Shown here in pieces: positions 1 to 11,959 of a stretch of DNA of 64,000 nt. Position numbers and translations under genes: made by a program. Under the pieces are notes generated by a model that made no database searches, had not been told where the DNA came from, and worked only from the letters and a program-made list of their open reading frames with translations. This DNA comes from Dendrolimus kikuchii (taxonomy: Eukaryota > Arthropoda > Insecta > Lepidoptera > Lasiocampidae), in NCBI GenBank assembly GCA_019925095.2, contig CM034401.1, positions 6,421,838-6,485,837 of the forward strand, read 5' to 3'. The stretch's first letter is position 1. Every line of letters starts with the position of its first letter.

Positions 1-1365
1 TGCGAGACTGAACCCTCTCGCATCTCGCTGCAATGGTGGAGTCTAAATCGGATAGCAAGCATCGTTTAAGCAGTTTGACGACCTAATGTACACATTGTTA
101 TGATTACTACGTGCTGCATGAAACCTGTTCGTTAAGAATATCGATGACGTGCCAGTACATTATTATTGTTCAGCGGAAAAACAGCGCTGCTCATAATTGA
201 CCAGCATTATGCACAGAGTACATGAATATAATAAGAGTGACTGATGCATCTTTTAGGACGTGTATGCTTAGTTTCTATTTAAATTGCTATTCCTTTCATG
301 TCAAAGAAGTATTCTTAACTTTTGTTACTTTTTTTTCTTTGGGAAAACAACTTTGGGTATCACTTTTTTATTTATTTTCTTTCATAATCTTATCACTATT
401 ACAAAAAGTGTTTAAATGTTTTAATTTTAAATTCTACGTCAGTCACATACACCGCAATTTTGAAAGCATTTCCTATCGATAAATTACAATTTACTCTACA
501 GCCAAAATGTTTTTTATTTTTATTTATTATTAATTACGCCTAGTTTTAGAATAATGTAAGGGTCTTAAATAAATAATTTTAATTTCTTTAAAATAGCTGA
601 GGCCAAACCTAGCAATGGGACGTGTATGAGTTGGTATTGTAAGTACGCGGAGGAAGTCAAACGGGAAAGCTTTGTAACTTACGTTTGTTCCATATAATTG
701 TTTTAGTTCGATTCAAGCCAACAGTTTGAGAAATTCAATAACAGTTTCGTTCCTCCAATCCATTTTAGACAAGTACATTTGAACTTTATTCACTTTAATG
801 TACGCTCAAAGGCTGACATGCGACGGCAAAGTTTCAGTGTTGGTTGAAACTTTGCAAACACACTCAAATACTCTTGCCACACTTTGCGACCTCAAAGGTA
901 ATTCAAGTAACTATACTTGAAGTCTGTGGATGGCGGCTTACACAACAATTGAGTGTCTTAAGATGTACCATGGAGCTTTCTTGGTTAATTTGTTTCACGG
1001 AAATTGATCTGTAACAAGAGTTACTCTATACACTTTCCAAGCATTTATTTTGCTTTTGACGTTTGCACGTCTATCAAGTTATATATTTCTAGATTATTCC
1101 TGATTATGAAATTCACAATACACACTAGATATGATCTATATAAAAACAGCACTGTATTTAATAAAATTACCGATGCAACTCAAACTCAGCGCCAAAATGA
1201 AAAACAGTTGAAAATTTGAATTTGGTACCTTAAAGAAATCATCCATTCCCGATAATTTTTTGACAGAATCTACAATATAAGAAGAAGCTAAATTGATTAA
1301 AAACTTACTTATAAATTAAGTGCATTATTATAACAAATCGATTCGGTAACACATTATTAGGACAT
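1..1365. other. AT-rich non-coding stretch
   Basis: No recognisable gene, RNA or repeat. An open frame at 222-482 (86 codons) is rich in Phe, Leu and Ser, as expected for chance translation of AT-rich DNA, and I do not call it a gene. Confidence 0.5.
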
Positions 1366-1622
1366 TACTAAGCGATGCAAAAGTGGATGGATGCAGAAGT
1401 CGTGGAAGGCCACGACACACTTTCCATGATCAAATTGATCGTGTACTAGCAGAAGGTGATGTTAGGAGCCTTAAGAACAGACGAGCGTGCATGACAAGAG
1501 TTATGAATGTCAAAGAAGCAAGTGAGGTGTGTAAGAATAAGCCTAAATGGCGCTCTGTTGTTCGTGCCTACCCCGCAAGGGAACTGGCGTGAAGTTATGT
1601 ATGTATGTATGTACTAAGCGAT
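1366..1622 (+). mobile_element. Family A non-LTR retrotransposon, 5'-truncated 3' end with TSD
   Basis: The body (1377-1611) is flanked by the perfect 11-bp direct repeat TACTAAGCGAT at 1366-1376 and 1612-1622. It encodes the last part of a reverse-transcriptase polyprotein and ends in a short (ATGT)n tail. A truncated 5' end, a simple-repeat tail and a target-site duplication are the signature of target-primed reverse transcription. The same sequence recurs on the minus strand near 10.5, 33.9 and 57.8 kb. Confidence 0.85.
1377..1592 (+). pseudogene. C-terminal fragment of family A endonuclease/reverse transcriptase
   Basis: An open frame of 71 residues plus a stop, entered at GCA AAA GTG with no start codon of its own. 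It is basic, contains a GRPR-type motif followed by HDQIDRVL, and ends in YPARELA. This matches the tail of insect endonuclease/reverse-transcriptase polyproteins as I remember them. The frame is intact to its stop, but the catalytic domains are missing, so it is a dead 3' fragment. The longer copy at 33.9 kb carries WFGHVERM upstream, which supports the family assignment. Confidence 0.75.
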
Positions 1623-2560
1623 CCGTCAACGAGCTGTCAAAAGTAAAATAAATGCTTGGAACGAGTATACATATAAATTTCGTGGGCGCTTATTAGCGCT
1701 TATTGGCACTCGTGTCTTATTGTAACGAGGTGAGTTCGAAATCTGGTCAGTCAACATATATAGGTAAAGTCAGTTTTTTCTGGCTTCTTTAATTAATTAT
1801 TCCTTTACTTGGAAACATGGCAACATGGTACATACACATTATAAGATACCATATGGTACACGTAGGTTTCACATGATTTTTACCTCATAGGTGCACAAAT
1901 TAACTTTTCTTATGCTTCTACTCCACCTACCTTAGTGTTAGTGAATGTGACCAATGCGACTTACTTATAGCATTAAAAATAACGCATTAACGATTAGCTA
2001 TACTAGTGTACAACATATATGAATTATCTGTTATTGTTTAACGTCTTTAAGAAGTTGCATCTCAAATATTTAACCCTTGGCTACATCTGCGTGACACAGT
2101 CACTAACATTTAACATTATCCCAGGTGTAACAGAGGCTTTCGAAATTATTATCCCATTAAAATGATAGTTATTTTATAAAAAAAACTTCTATATAGACGG
2201 ATGGGGTATTAGGATTTTTTCTGTCACGAAAAAGCGTTACGGCCGCGTAGGGGGGGTTAGAAGGTATATCGCGTGGTGAGAAGGAGTATAATTTTAGAGT
2301 AGACGTGGTGAGAGGCGGCGTAGTTTTAGAGTAGACAATGAATGTTTTTTTTTTTGTTCCGGATAGAATTAATTTTTTTTGTTAGACAAAATAAAATATG
2401 TTAAATAAAAAATGCATTCATTAAAATGTACCTAACCTAACCAAATCTGCCCGTAAAACTTCAAGTTAAAATTTTGAAGCGATTCGTTATTCCACTTATC
2501 CGTTGCCATTCGTTTTTCCTCTTGTCCGTTGCGGTTCGTTTTTCCACTAATCCGTTAAAG
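1623..2560. repeat. Relics of MITE F, a shared repeat and a 26-bp minisatellite
   Basis: About 1925-2060 resembles MITE family F (AATAACGCATTAA core). About 2072-2125 matches 20370-20430, sharing GTGACACAGTCACT. 2485-2556 is a 26-bp tandem unit present about 2.7 times (GTTTTTCC...CCGTTGC...GTTC), immediately upstream of a family B fragment. TTTTAGAGTAGAC occurs twice near 2295 and 2323. No gene is seen. Confidence 0.5.
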
Positions 2561-2561
2561 T

Positions 2562-2789
2562 CGCCGAGACCTCGTCGCCGTCACCGGATTTGACCTCTCG
2601 CTCCCGGCCGTGGTACGCACCATGGTCGGGAGCTCAACCGGATGGGACGCCGTCTCCTCCTTCTGCGAGCGCGTTATGCTTGCGAAGGAGGAGGCGGAGC
2701 GGGAGCGTGAGCGGACATCTTTGCTCCGCTCCCGCCAAAGGAGGACGCGCCGACGCCGGAGGGCGGATTTCGACCTTCGGCCACCGTAA
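2562..2789 (+). pseudogene. C-terminal fragment of R1-like reverse transcriptase (family B)
   Basis: 75 codons plus TAA, with an in-frame stop just upstream (2556). The peptide begins RRDLVAVTG, contains VVRTMVG and SFCERVMLAKEEAERERE, and ends in an Arg-rich tail. I recall this Cys- and Glu-rich C-terminus from lepidopteran R1/TRAS/SART-type polymerases, so R1 clade is my best call, though no polymerase motif is present to prove it. Three other copies encode recognisably the same tail. Confidence 0.65.
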
Positions 2790-3200
2790 GCGGACGGCGC
2801 GGGTGGGGCCCCTTGGGGTATAGGGGTTCTCACTCACCCGCATATGCCGTCGAGATGAGAGCGCGAGTGTTCCGCGCGCGCTCATCTCTCCTCCCGTGGG
2901 GCGCGTTACAGACCGCCCCACGCCAAAGAGAGCATGATGATGCCGGAGGATGAGTCCCCGGCAATGGAAGAGGCCTCGTGAGGGGGGCCCACGCCTGCCA
3001 GGGCTGCGGAGAGGCTAGGTCATATACCCGTAGCCCTGGCATAAGGCGAAGGACGGAACACCCAGGGGTTTTAGTGGGTATCCCTAACCGGGGGTGGCAA
3101 CAGCATGGCACCAGTTCTGACTGGGCATGCTGGTGCCACCCCCGATCTGGCGAATCCCACACACGGGTCGCGAATATCCCCCCAAGGTTTTCAATAATAA
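2562..3200 (+). mobile_element. Family B (R1-clade-like) non-LTR retrotransposon, 3' end
   Basis: The end of an ORF2-type frame is followed by a GC-rich 3' untranslated region of about 400 bp. That region contains the diagnostic blocks GGGGCGCGTTACAGACC, a CCAGGGCTGCGG/CCCTGGCAT inverted pair, AAGGACGGAA, and GGCGAATCCCACACAC. The same order of blocks is found near 6.5 kb on this strand and near 27, 43 and 44.5 kb on the other. The 5' end is truncated. The 3' boundary is diffuse because family C sequence follows directly. Confidence 0.75.
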
Positions 3201-3244
3201 ACGAGACCCTGAAACCAAGGGGACCTGAGGCACACAAGCTTCAT

Positions 3245-3480
3245 TAAGACAGTCAAACGTCTGGTGGATGTCTGACGTGACCAAATGAGTGGTATATACC
3301 TCGGGCAACGGATAAGCGTTGCCATTCAGCGAAGTGATGGGGCCAGTCTTTTGGGCACGTTTCTAACTGTCAGCGGTCTGTAATAAAATTTTATAGTTTA
3401 ATTTCAATTTGAATATAGTTTATTTTTAGTTTAATTTATAACATGTTACATATTCAATAAATGAATAATATGTTAAAAAA
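3245..3480 (+). mobile_element. Family C retroelement 3' end
   Basis: This segment aligns with the reverse complement of about 24250-24447 through a coding block and into an AT-rich 3' untranslated region (shared TTTTATAGTTTAATTT). It directly abuts the family B relic, so one may have inserted beside the other. No clear TSD was found. Confidence 0.6.
3276..3383 (+). pseudogene. Family C polyprotein C-terminus (YLGQRIS type)
   Basis: A 35-codon open tail ending at TAA reads YLGQRISVAIQ... and LLGTFLTVSGL. The frame is closed upstream by a TGA at 3273. Two other places encode the same ending: 15120-15212 (YLRQQISMAIQRGN) and 24417-24292 on the minus strand (YLGQRISVAIQQNN). Conservation at the protein level, with the stop at about the same point, shows a real transposon-encoded C-terminus. 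I believe it belongs to a reverse-transcriptase polyprotein but cannot name the clade. Confidence 0.55.
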
Positions 3481-4440
3481 ATATAAGCCGTTGATTATTT
3501 TTCAAATTTATCACATGCTGGCGGTGAAAAACAAAATTTTAAGCCAATTTCGTCTTCGATATTTTTTCACACTCTCTTATTTTATTTTTTGGAAACAAAT
3601 TGTTGTAGAGATAAATTAACTTCGATGGTGTGGGATAACAAATCTTTTCGCCCACTGGCTGCCAGGCCACATTTTGGATTGGTAATTGACAACTGTCATT
3701 ACATACCATAGAGAGAGAAAAGTCGTCATAAAGGATATGTTATTTATATCCACAATTATCTCATTTTGCATAGGATATTTCTTATTTGGTGATGTAAATA
3801 CAAAAGAGAATATTATACATATTTATAATGCACGGGCTATTTTATTCCTACAACGACCCGTCAAGACGTTTTTACGTTTGTAGTAGTGTACTGTTAGGAA
3901 ATAAATAAATAAACTATTAATTTTTATATATTTTATAGGCAGGTAGGTACTTAATATGAAACTAATAACATTAAACGATAATATTAAAAATAATTTTTAA
4001 TACTAAATTTCAAAGAAATTTAAATTTCAAGTTTAAAAGTCCTGTAAATATACAAATACAATACAAACGCAAAAACGTCTCGAAGCTAATTTACCTGTAA
4101 GTACATGTATTTGTGTTATTCTTTACAAGGCCATCATTTGAAATACTTCACGCAAACGTAGCTTGCAAACTCAGCTTTATGGAGGTTGTGTAATCCTTTT
4201 AGTCCGATTTGTACGTTGCAGTACGCCTCCCGGGATTCCATCTCTGGCACAAGAAGGCCAAAATGGCCACTACGTAGGCCATGTTTCGAAATTACTTAAT
4301 CCATATGGATCAAAAATGTCGAAAAGTTTGCCTTCAAATTTATATTATTTCGTTTTTAGATAGAGTAGGAAGTGCACTTAGTTTTAAACCTACTATATGA
4401 TATTCTCTGGTGGAATTATTAAATACAACATTTTGTAATC
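3481..4440. other. AT-rich stretch without identified genes
   Basis: No coding sequence or repeat match within the window was recognised. The short open frames at 3686-3883 and 4163-4363 look like chance. Confidence 0.45.
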
Positions 4441-4448
4441 CTAGATCT

Positions 4449-4885
4449 ATATGGCATGGGCATGTAATGAGGAAGGATGAAAATCATGTTACAAAAAGAA
4501 TGCTTGTTTACACGATAGACACTCTTTTCTTTAATTAATCAATAAGTTCTAACTATTTTTTATGGGATTTTTATTAATTAGAAGCACGTACGCCTCACTC
4601 GGAAAAATGTATATTTTAGTCTCTTTTTTAATCTCATGTGGACTGTATTCACACAATATTTCTATTTCACCACAAATAATAAAAACCATAGAAAACATAT
4701 TAAACAATGTTAATCTAGAAGATTGATGGATACTAGTGTAAACGTAGACCAAGATGATGGATTGTGTGTAAAATTACATAATGATTTGTTGTGTGATAGA
4801 AGACGTATACGAGAATAGTAGGTATAGGAGAATGGAAGGAAAATACCGTGCCGATCCCAAATGACTGGCAGAAAGTGAAAGCAAA
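4449..4885 (+). pseudogene. Heavily decayed reverse-transcriptase C-terminus
   Basis: From 4449 the frame reads IWHGHVMRKDENHVTKRML, matching the W-GHV-R motif found near the end of insect endonuclease/reverse-transcriptase polyproteins. Further on, with frameshifts and stops, come an RRPR-like stretch, WIV/MDCV (about 4745-4775) and RADPK (about 4848-4862), in the order expected for that family. It is too degraded for a continuous frame. Decay exceeds that of family A, which suggests an older insertion. Confidence 0.5.
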
Positions 4886-4927
4886 GAAAGATTTATCCAA
4901 AGTTTACCTGAATGAAGTTGTAGTAAA

Positions 4928-5327
4928 TCTATATATACAAAAATCAATTGCTGTTAGTTAGTCTCGCTAAAACTCGAGAACGGCTGGGCTGATTTGGCTA
5001 ATTTTGGTTTTGAATTATTTGTTAAAGTCCAGGAAAGGTTTAAAAGGTGAGTAAATATGAAAAAAATGCTTGGAATATAGTAAAAATAATAACTTCGCTT
5101 TCTATTAGAAACTATTCCTACCTGTCAAACATTTGATGTTCGTCCCGTCGTTCAGAAATCAAATTAAATTTAAAAGTGAAATTTTATTTTTCATTTTTTG
5201 GTTTTGAATGTCAAACGTTCCGGGAAGTTTTGACCACATCTTTTACTAAAGTGAAACATTCTGCAATTACATTCAGCTTTTTTATTTATTGATTCTGAGG
5301 CGGTACGTAGTTTTCCGGGTCAGCTAA
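4928..5327 (+). mobile_element. Helitron-like non-autonomous element
   Basis: It starts with TC (TCTATATATAC) after an A and ends in CTAA before a T, the A|T insertion expected of Helitrons. The interior contains CTCGAGAACGGCTGGGCTGATTT and ends CGGGTCAGCTAA, which I recall as a widespread arthropod non-autonomous family. The 3' hairpin (about 5300-5317) is degraded. No coding capacity is present. Confidence 0.5.
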
Positions 5328-5396
5328 TATAAAATATTAGTAGAAAATTGTGCCAGAAATAAATACATAAGTCGAAGGAGCGAACCTAATTCACGA

Positions 5397-5594
5397 GTGT
5401 ATCAAAATTCCAAAATTGAAACCACAAAACTTATAACATTTCTCCGGCAATTAGATTCGGAGCTCTCAGGAGAGTTGAGTGAGCCCTTTTTATGGTTGGG
5501 CAAGGACTCTCAATATATTTATCGCGCGTTTGAGCCACAGCAATTTGCGAAATTCGAGCCCGGGGACTATTTGCTCAACCCACCGGCGGGATAG
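5397..5594 (+). other. Unrecognised open frame
   Basis: A 65-residue frame opening with a non-ATG codon lies in a locally GC-richer patch (5440-5600) and ends just after PPAG. It contains ELSGELSEPFLWLGK and QFAKFEPGDY, which look more protein-like than the surrounding shadows. I do not recognise a family. It may be a fragment of an unidentified mobile element. There is no splice or promoter evidence. Confidence 0.2.
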
Positions 5595-5599
5595 TCGGA

Positions 5600-6460
5600 G
5601 AATTCGTTATTATTCACATAGTGGATGTTCGGGTAATGGACTTATTAGTGTGTATTAAGGCATTAAATATACAACCTGCTCGTCTCTTCTATTTTATGTC
5701 GCTTAGCCAAATTAAATTCGACCGTACCATACATTAACAACAAATATAATCAGGACAGCTCTAACAGAATGGGATACTTTACAGTCAAAGCAATAAGGAT
5801 GCGGTCACATATGTTACAATAGCTTCTAATATTATTACATATAAAAGAACAGTGCCTAAAATAACACTTTGTTATCTAACTTTTAAAATACCACGACAGG
5901 AATAATTTTAATTATTTTAAAATAATAATTAATGCGCTATTTGACTACTTTTACTTGTACCTACTTAAATGACGTCGTAAGTAGGTACGCTCGTGTAAAT
6001 TCTATGAGGCTACGACGATCTGTAACTTTTATAAAGTATTTTCGTTGATTTGACTGCGTTACGATGATATAATTATTCTCACAAATCAAATATAAGTAGC
6101 CTCGGTTAACCGGACTGATTGTTATGGTAATGCATTCGGATAATTAAATATATGAAGAAAAACGATTTTTGTACACATTATTAATTCTAAGATGGTTGTT
6201 AACATAATAATGGTGACTTGAATGTACTCGTACTTATATAATATATTAAATTATTAAAATATTGCATTCTTAATCATGAAATCACTGCCTATTGGGATAA
6301 TCGCGAATCCGCATAACTGAGATCAGGATAATCCAGTTTCCACTGGACCTTATTGATAACCTCTAAATGGTAATTAAAGTTATTTCCACTGAAATTTTGA
6401 CATTTAGATGATGTACTTATATATTATAAATAAACGCACACTTCTTTTTATCATGTGTCA
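5600..6460. other. AT-rich non-coding stretch
   Basis: Nothing recognisable was seen on either strand. Confidence 0.45.
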
Positions 6461-6463
6461 TGT

Positions 6464-6580
6464 GTCATGCTTGCTAAGGAGAAGGCGGAGCGGGAGCCTG
6501 ACCGCACGTCTTTGCTCCGCTCCCGCCAAAAGAGGATGCGTCGGCGCCGGAAGGCCAGTTTGGACCATCGGCCACCGTGA
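6464..6580 (+). pseudogene. C-terminal 38 codons of family B polymerase
   Basis: The frame VMLAKEKAEREPDRTSLL... runs in phase to TGA at 6578-6580 and carries the same Arg-rich ending as the 2.6-kb copy. The upstream boundary is the 5' truncation of the insertion, so no start codon is expected. Confidence 0.65.
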
Positions 6581-6997
6581 GCTCCCCTGCAATATGCCGC
6601 CGAGATGGGGGTGCGACCTATTCCGCGCGCACTGCACTCTCCTCGCGTGGGGCGCGTTACAGACCGTCTCACCCATAAGAAAGCATGATGTCGCTGGTGG
6701 ACAAAAGTAGTTCCCCGGCAGTGAACGAGCCCGATGGGCCACCGCTTGCCAGGGCCAGCGGACGGGCTATGCCAAAACTCCGTGGCCCTGGCATTAAGGG
6801 CGAAGGACGGAATACCGAGGGGTTTTAGTAGCTATCCCTGATCGTGGCGTGGCAATAGCATCTTTAGTTATGTCTAGAGATGCTAGTGCCATCCCAACTT
6901 GGCGAATCCCACACACCGGCAGCGATTTTCCCCTATAACACCGCTGTGTTACGCGCGGCTGATGGCCCTCAGTCGGGTTTCTCCACGTTAAAAAAAA
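6464..6997 (+). mobile_element. Family B (R1-like) 3' fragment with A-rich tail
   Basis: It begins inside the reverse-transcriptase tail (VMLAKEKAERE), continues through the same GC-rich 3' untranslated blocks as the 2.6-kb copy, and ends at CTCCACG followed by an A-rich tail from about 6989. This copy and the minus-strand copy at 42.8 kb define the true 3' end of the family: GCTGATGG(C/T)CCTCA, then about 20 bp, then poly(A). Confidence 0.75.
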
Positions 6998-8090
6998 GGG
7001 AAAAAATGGGACGCGTACCGAGGTAGTTATAATTATATTAACATAAAACTATACTAGTAATGATAAAGTCAGCATATTAATGTGTTGCCTCAATGATTAG
7101 TTCCACTTTCTTCGCTCGATATAACTAATTATTTATCGTAATTTTAAGCACGTAACATTTGTGGTAACGTAGTGATGAAATTTACATCTCTGCAGACTGC
7201 GATTTACTCTATTTCTGATTAAGATTTTTTATTATATACTGATCTTACAGATGTCAATTCCAAACTGTGTTGAGTCAGATTTTGATATTGCTTAATACTT
7301 TATGAAAGACTATGTTTTTTAAAAGTTTTCTTTATTTATTATGTTTAAAAAATGTAAAAAAAAAATTGTTTTGGATTAACATTAAAACTTAAGACATTAT
7401 TTTGTAAAAATACAGTTATTACTTAGAAACGTCTAGAATAAATTGTTCCCGTTTTATTGAGCGTAATACAATAACAACGACCGAGTAAAACATTAATGTT
7501 TTTATACCAGTAATTCTCAAACAAAAAAGTAGGTCATAATATTTTTTCATTGAGACGAAATTAACGGGTGACATATCAGGCTTTGTTCATCATTATAAAG
7601 GGAAAAAGAATTCAAGCTTTTCAACGTTGAATGCTAGGGAAAAAACAAGTTTAAAATCTACATTGAGAAGTTTTCAGAGCGTGACTAATAGGTGTACGTC
7701 ACGGAACAAGACTTGAAAGTAGGAAAAAATACGCGGCAGCTGTTTCAATGAAAAATAACGTGTCATTAATCATAACGATGAAAGCTTTGAAAGGAAAGAG
7801 CGACGACGCAGCGACAAATACCTTCCTGTAGAGCGCGGCACCGTGTTTGCACTTACGGGTGTCGCGGCGTAGCCGGAGTATGGAATCGCATCGAAATGGA
7901 ATACAAATGTGACACTTGTATCAGAAATATGGCTTTGAATTCCTGAGAGAATGCGTGCCTTCCACGGCCGATATCAGTCTACGTAGGACCATAGAAGTAG
8001 AATCCTACGTGTGAATGAATGAATAAAAAACTCTTTATTGTTCGCCATAAACTTAAACCAAGACAGTTGGGTATTTGACACGTCTTATGG
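6998..8090. other. Non-coding stretch with a GC-richer patch
   Basis: Mostly AT-rich. About 7795-7990 is noticeably richer in CpG (GCGACGACGCAGCGAC and GGTGTCGCGGCGTAG) but holds no sustained open frame. It could be an old element or a regulatory patch; the sequence does not decide. Confidence 0.35.
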
Positions 8091-8222
8091 CGGGGTTTTA
8101 TCTGCGATAGTGTTAGAGATATAGGCCGTTTCACGCAGATATGGCGATGGGCTTAATGCGTTATTTTGGGGTGCGATATTGTTAATGACGTTAAATATTG
8201 ACAGATAACATGTGTATATATA
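8091..8222 (-). mobile_element. MITE family F, truncated copy
   Basis: Carries the terminal sequence (ATCTGCGATAGTGTTAGAGATATAG) and the AATAACGCATTAA core in reverse complement, as in the copy at 33.4 kb. It is cut at 8223 by the end of a Helitron-like element. Confidence 0.6.
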
Positions 8223-8223
8223 A

Positions 8224-8420
8224 CTAGGATATGCCGGCGAATTCGTCCACGCTTGACTTGAAATTCTCGGGACACAAAGTATCGCAGCATTTAAAAAAGA
8301 ACGTAAGCTATCGTTTTAGTAGAAACTGTATCGGAATAAGCTAATTTTTATGCATCCCAAGTGAACTTTAAACTGCTCCCGGGAAAATACCCGCGGGGTT
8401 CCCGGGATAAATTTACAATT
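8224..8420 (-). mobile_element. Helitron-like fragment (CTAG end at 8224)
   Basis: Reading the minus strand, the unit ends ...CGAATTCGCCGGCATATCCTAG followed by T. It shares TATCGTTTTAGT.GAAACTGT.TCGGAATAAGC and a CCCGGGATAA block with about 11449-11630. Two copies of one short element are therefore supported, and the CTAG|T end suggests a Helitron-like origin. Confidence 0.45.
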
Positions 8421-10515
8421 GGGTAGATGACACATGTAGCTTAGAAAACAAACTTTAAAAAATCATTTACTTTTAAAGTATCATGGTAGCAAAGAAAACA
8501 CTGTTTAAATAATAATTAATGCGCTATCAGACTCATTAAACTTGTATCAATTCATTTGACCGTCCTTATTAATTTGCATTATACTATTTGCGCTGTAACA
8601 TGGTGCGAGTGACGTTGAGGCAATTGTTTCTTTTCACTTTTGAAAATTACTGCTTTTTTAACCCTCAAAATTTCAACCATAACTTACCATTTAACTGCAC
8701 CATAAATATCAAGATCGTAAAATAAGGAATCCTCATAACTGTAATATAATTAACTTCGGTAAATACAAACGTATACGATCGAACGTACACGATGTCTTTT
8801 TCATTTCTCATATTCTTAAAGTACGCTTGGAGTTGCCTGATTACAGGGATGAAAACCAAAGATAATACATGCGACTCATGTCCCAAGTTTTTTCTACAGC
8901 CACTGTTAAATCGCGGCATAAATTGTAATAAAATATATCCACAATTTTGTAGCATGATTTTATAGTTATAAATTACGTTTCACTAAATTATTATTTAATT
9001 TATATAAATTCGAGTAAAATATTTACTATCATCAGTGACAAAAAAATACTGGCTGATAGAAAGCCACAGAAAAAGAAATTTACTTGACGTTTCATATATG
9101 ACGTATTAAATGAGTTCATCTGTTTTAGATATGGATTTAATGCCTGATTTCATTAGAGAAGTAGTTATTTGTTTAACTAATCGGTTTTTATTAACTTTCC
9201 TCAAATTCTAAATGAAAAGCAGAGTGTTAAACTCTGGAGCAAGGCCTATTTAGGCACTCTAACTATTAGCCCAGACACGCCAACTATCTAAAGCCGGCAA
9301 AAATGTAAAAATAAGAACAAGAAAAGAAAAGTGTAATAGCAATAAGGACCTTTTGTAAGGTTTTCTGGAAAGATTAGAATAAATAAAGAAAAATATACAA
9401 TAAAAGAAAAGATATAAAAAATATATACAAAAAATAATAAAAAGCTGAAAAGATATAAAAAGCCGGACAGATTATGTTCGTCCGGTAGAGGCAATTTAGA
9501 AAAAAACCATCTAATGCCTAAATACATCACCTTCACCTCTCGTGTAACAATCCACTGTTTTAGTTAGTAATATATAGATAGATACTTATATATTTATTCC
9601 AAACTCCGCATATCAGAAAAATTCAGAAGGGGTTGGTACTTTTTGCAAGTTCTCGTTTGAAACTCAAAACAAAACCCTTCCACCCTAAACACCCACGCAG
9701 CAACCCTTTCAACTCACTTTTAAATTTCATTTATCCCTAACGAACAAAGATTCAATATAATTAAATTAATTTTTGAACATACATAATTACGAAAATTTAA
9801 GGACAAATTATACATACTTACTTATCATATATATAGGTATATAGGGGAAAGTTGCGCAAGTCGTACTCCGTCAATATATCGTCTCATAATCTATAAGAAG
9901 TGTCCTGTGTTGCAGTAAACGTGAAATAATTTAGTTATCTGAATAAACTAAAATAAGGGGGTTAACCCGGCTTTCTTCAACGATTTTTTTCAAATTTAAG
10001 GTTTTTTTCACTGTTTTCACTAAAATTACGTCATTCGTGTGGTATTTCGAGGAAGTTTTCGAGGCGGCCGTTAATTTAGTCATTAAACTGTGAATATTTC
10101 AAAATGTTGTCAGTAATTTTGATTTGAAACTTTGATAGTATACTTATAGTTTCTTAAGTCGTGTCTGTGAGAAATTCTTTAATAGTACTGTATCGACTTA
10201 GGTTTTGGTAGAAATTATTTTCTAATTCCTATTTTCTTTATCATTTATACAATATGAGGACTTATTTAAGTTTATATTTGGAAGCAGAAGGATATGAACA
10301 AAGCATAACTGAAACGTTGAGATAGTAAAATTTGGTTAAATGGAGCAAAATATAATGTACTGAAACATACGAAAAAATTTGATGGATTTTTTAATGAAAT
10401 CTTTGAACCTCCATATCTCAAAAACTATTGGTTTTTATAGAAAACTGTAAGCACAAAAGTTGTTTAGAATTATATGTACTTATAAATATTTTTGTTTTAG
10501 TATAGGGTAAGCTTA
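8421..10515. other. AT-rich non-coding stretch
   Basis: No gene recognised. Open frames at 8665-8955 and 9288-9536 on the minus strand are low-complexity AT translations. Confidence 0.4.
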
Positions 10516-10517
10516 TA

Positions 10518-10622
10518 CATACATACAGAAATTCACGCCAGTTCCCTTGCGGGGTAGGCACGAGCAACAGAGCGCCATTCAGGCTTATTCTTACACACCT
10601 CACTTGCTTCTTTGACATTCAT
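10518..10622 (-). mobile_element. Family A 3' fragment (105 bp)
   Basis: The minus strand encodes the last residues of the family A protein (MNVKEASEV...ending RELA) and ends in (ATGT)n at the low-coordinate side. An imperfect 8-bp flanking repeat (AGCTTATA / AGCGTATA) may be a worn TSD. Confidence 0.7.
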
Positions 10623-10630
10623 AGCGTATA

Positions 10631-11448
10631 ACCCTGTATAAATCGATCGTCTTGTACGCTCTAGGTCTTTTTGCCCGGGTGCCACGCATCCTTTGCACCT
10701 CGGTAAAGACGGCCCTATACGTAATACCTGTAATAATGACCTGTTATAATAAAAGCAATCTGTGGGCTAATTATTTGCTGAGGGTTATACAGCCCTTCAT
10801 GTCCAACAAAATAATGCGTTTAGGGCGGTGTTGGGGTCCCACCGCCCTGCTACTGTAGCGCCTCAGGCATGTTTGCTCTGACCTAAACTGATTCCTGTCA
10901 GAGTATCATTCGGACGCTGGATGTATAGGGATGCAGCACCAAGGGGTGAGAAGATTACGGGACAGCGGAAGGCAGCGTTTTCTGCTGACTGCACCTATAT
11001 TAGACACAGCTCCGTGATGCGTACTAATGCAATATGTGTGTAATTTCTCAGTAATTTCCTTTTCAAAAGTCCTGGAATAATATGGATGATATTTGATACC
11101 AAAGTGTATTTCATACGCCATTTTACGATTGCGGTGTAGTGAAGTCGCAAAACATCGTAAGGATGTTCCTTATTGTTTTTTATTTAAAGTCCATAGGTTG
11201 GGAGCTACGCGTTACTAAAGTCGCAAAAAGTATATAAAAAGTTTTGATCTATGTGGTGGAAATATATTGAGAAAACTCAAGTTTTGAGAGTTTGAAAAAT
11301 ACTTTTGAAGAAAATTTAGTGTCGAACAAGACACGCGTTATGTGTTCGCCCTATTTATGATATACGTATAGGAACAGCCGCTTTACCGAACATATTCTCA
11401 ATCAGACGATCAATTTACGAACATGGGTCTTTACGTTTATATAAGCTA
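10631..11448. other. Non-coding stretch, unclassified GC-richer block
   Basis: 10640-11030 is GC-richer than its surroundings and contains a GGGCGGTG...CACCGCCC inverted pair near 10822-10845. I could not assign it. The short open frames here have no recognisable motif. Confidence 0.3.
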
Positions 11449-11630
11449 ATTAGGATATGCCCGCGAGTTCATCCACGCTTCTGTAACGTCTTAACATTCC
11501 CGCGGGATTCCCGGAACTATCGAAACTATCGTTTTAGTGAAAACTGTGTCGGAATAAGCAGATTTATGCTACCGAACAACTTCAAACCACTCCCGGGCAA
11601 ATTCATGCGGGATACCCGGGATAACATTTT
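11449..11630 (-). repeat. Second copy of the 8.2-kb Helitron-like fragment
   Basis: Shares GGATATGCCCGCGAGTTCATCCACG at one end, TATCGTTTTAGTGAAAACTGTGTCGGAATAAGC in the middle and CCCGGGATAAC at the other end with 8224-8420, in the same orientation. Confidence 0.5.
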
Positions 11631-11959
11631 TTACACATTTTATTGCGTAAAATTTGCTATCGCTCAGTGAAAAAGTCACATTGGAATTCGATTTTTTTAA
11701 TATGGCTATTTTAAATCATCTCCAGAAAAATTGCAGCGACTATTAACTATAATACTTAACTGACCAACAGAAAATAAATCTAAAAAAATTGCGTCGTGTT
11801 GTCCATCGTTTATATTATAGTCTATCCCAGTTGTCTTTTTTTAATAGCTGTAATGTTTAGATATTTATAATATTATAGATGAAATGATAGATATAAAGGC
11901 CCTAAAGGCACACTTGAAAATTTTACTTGTATATACCTATACATACCTACATATATAGG

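Noticed and set aside
2555..3308. Several overlapping open frames on both strands
   Set aside because: They arise from the GC-rich 3' untranslated region of a family B retroelement. Only the short frame ending at 2789 is conserved between copies.
4251..4290. Apparent palindrome ATGGCC...GGCCAT
   Set aside because: Only 6-bp arms match, which is expected by chance in 64 kb.
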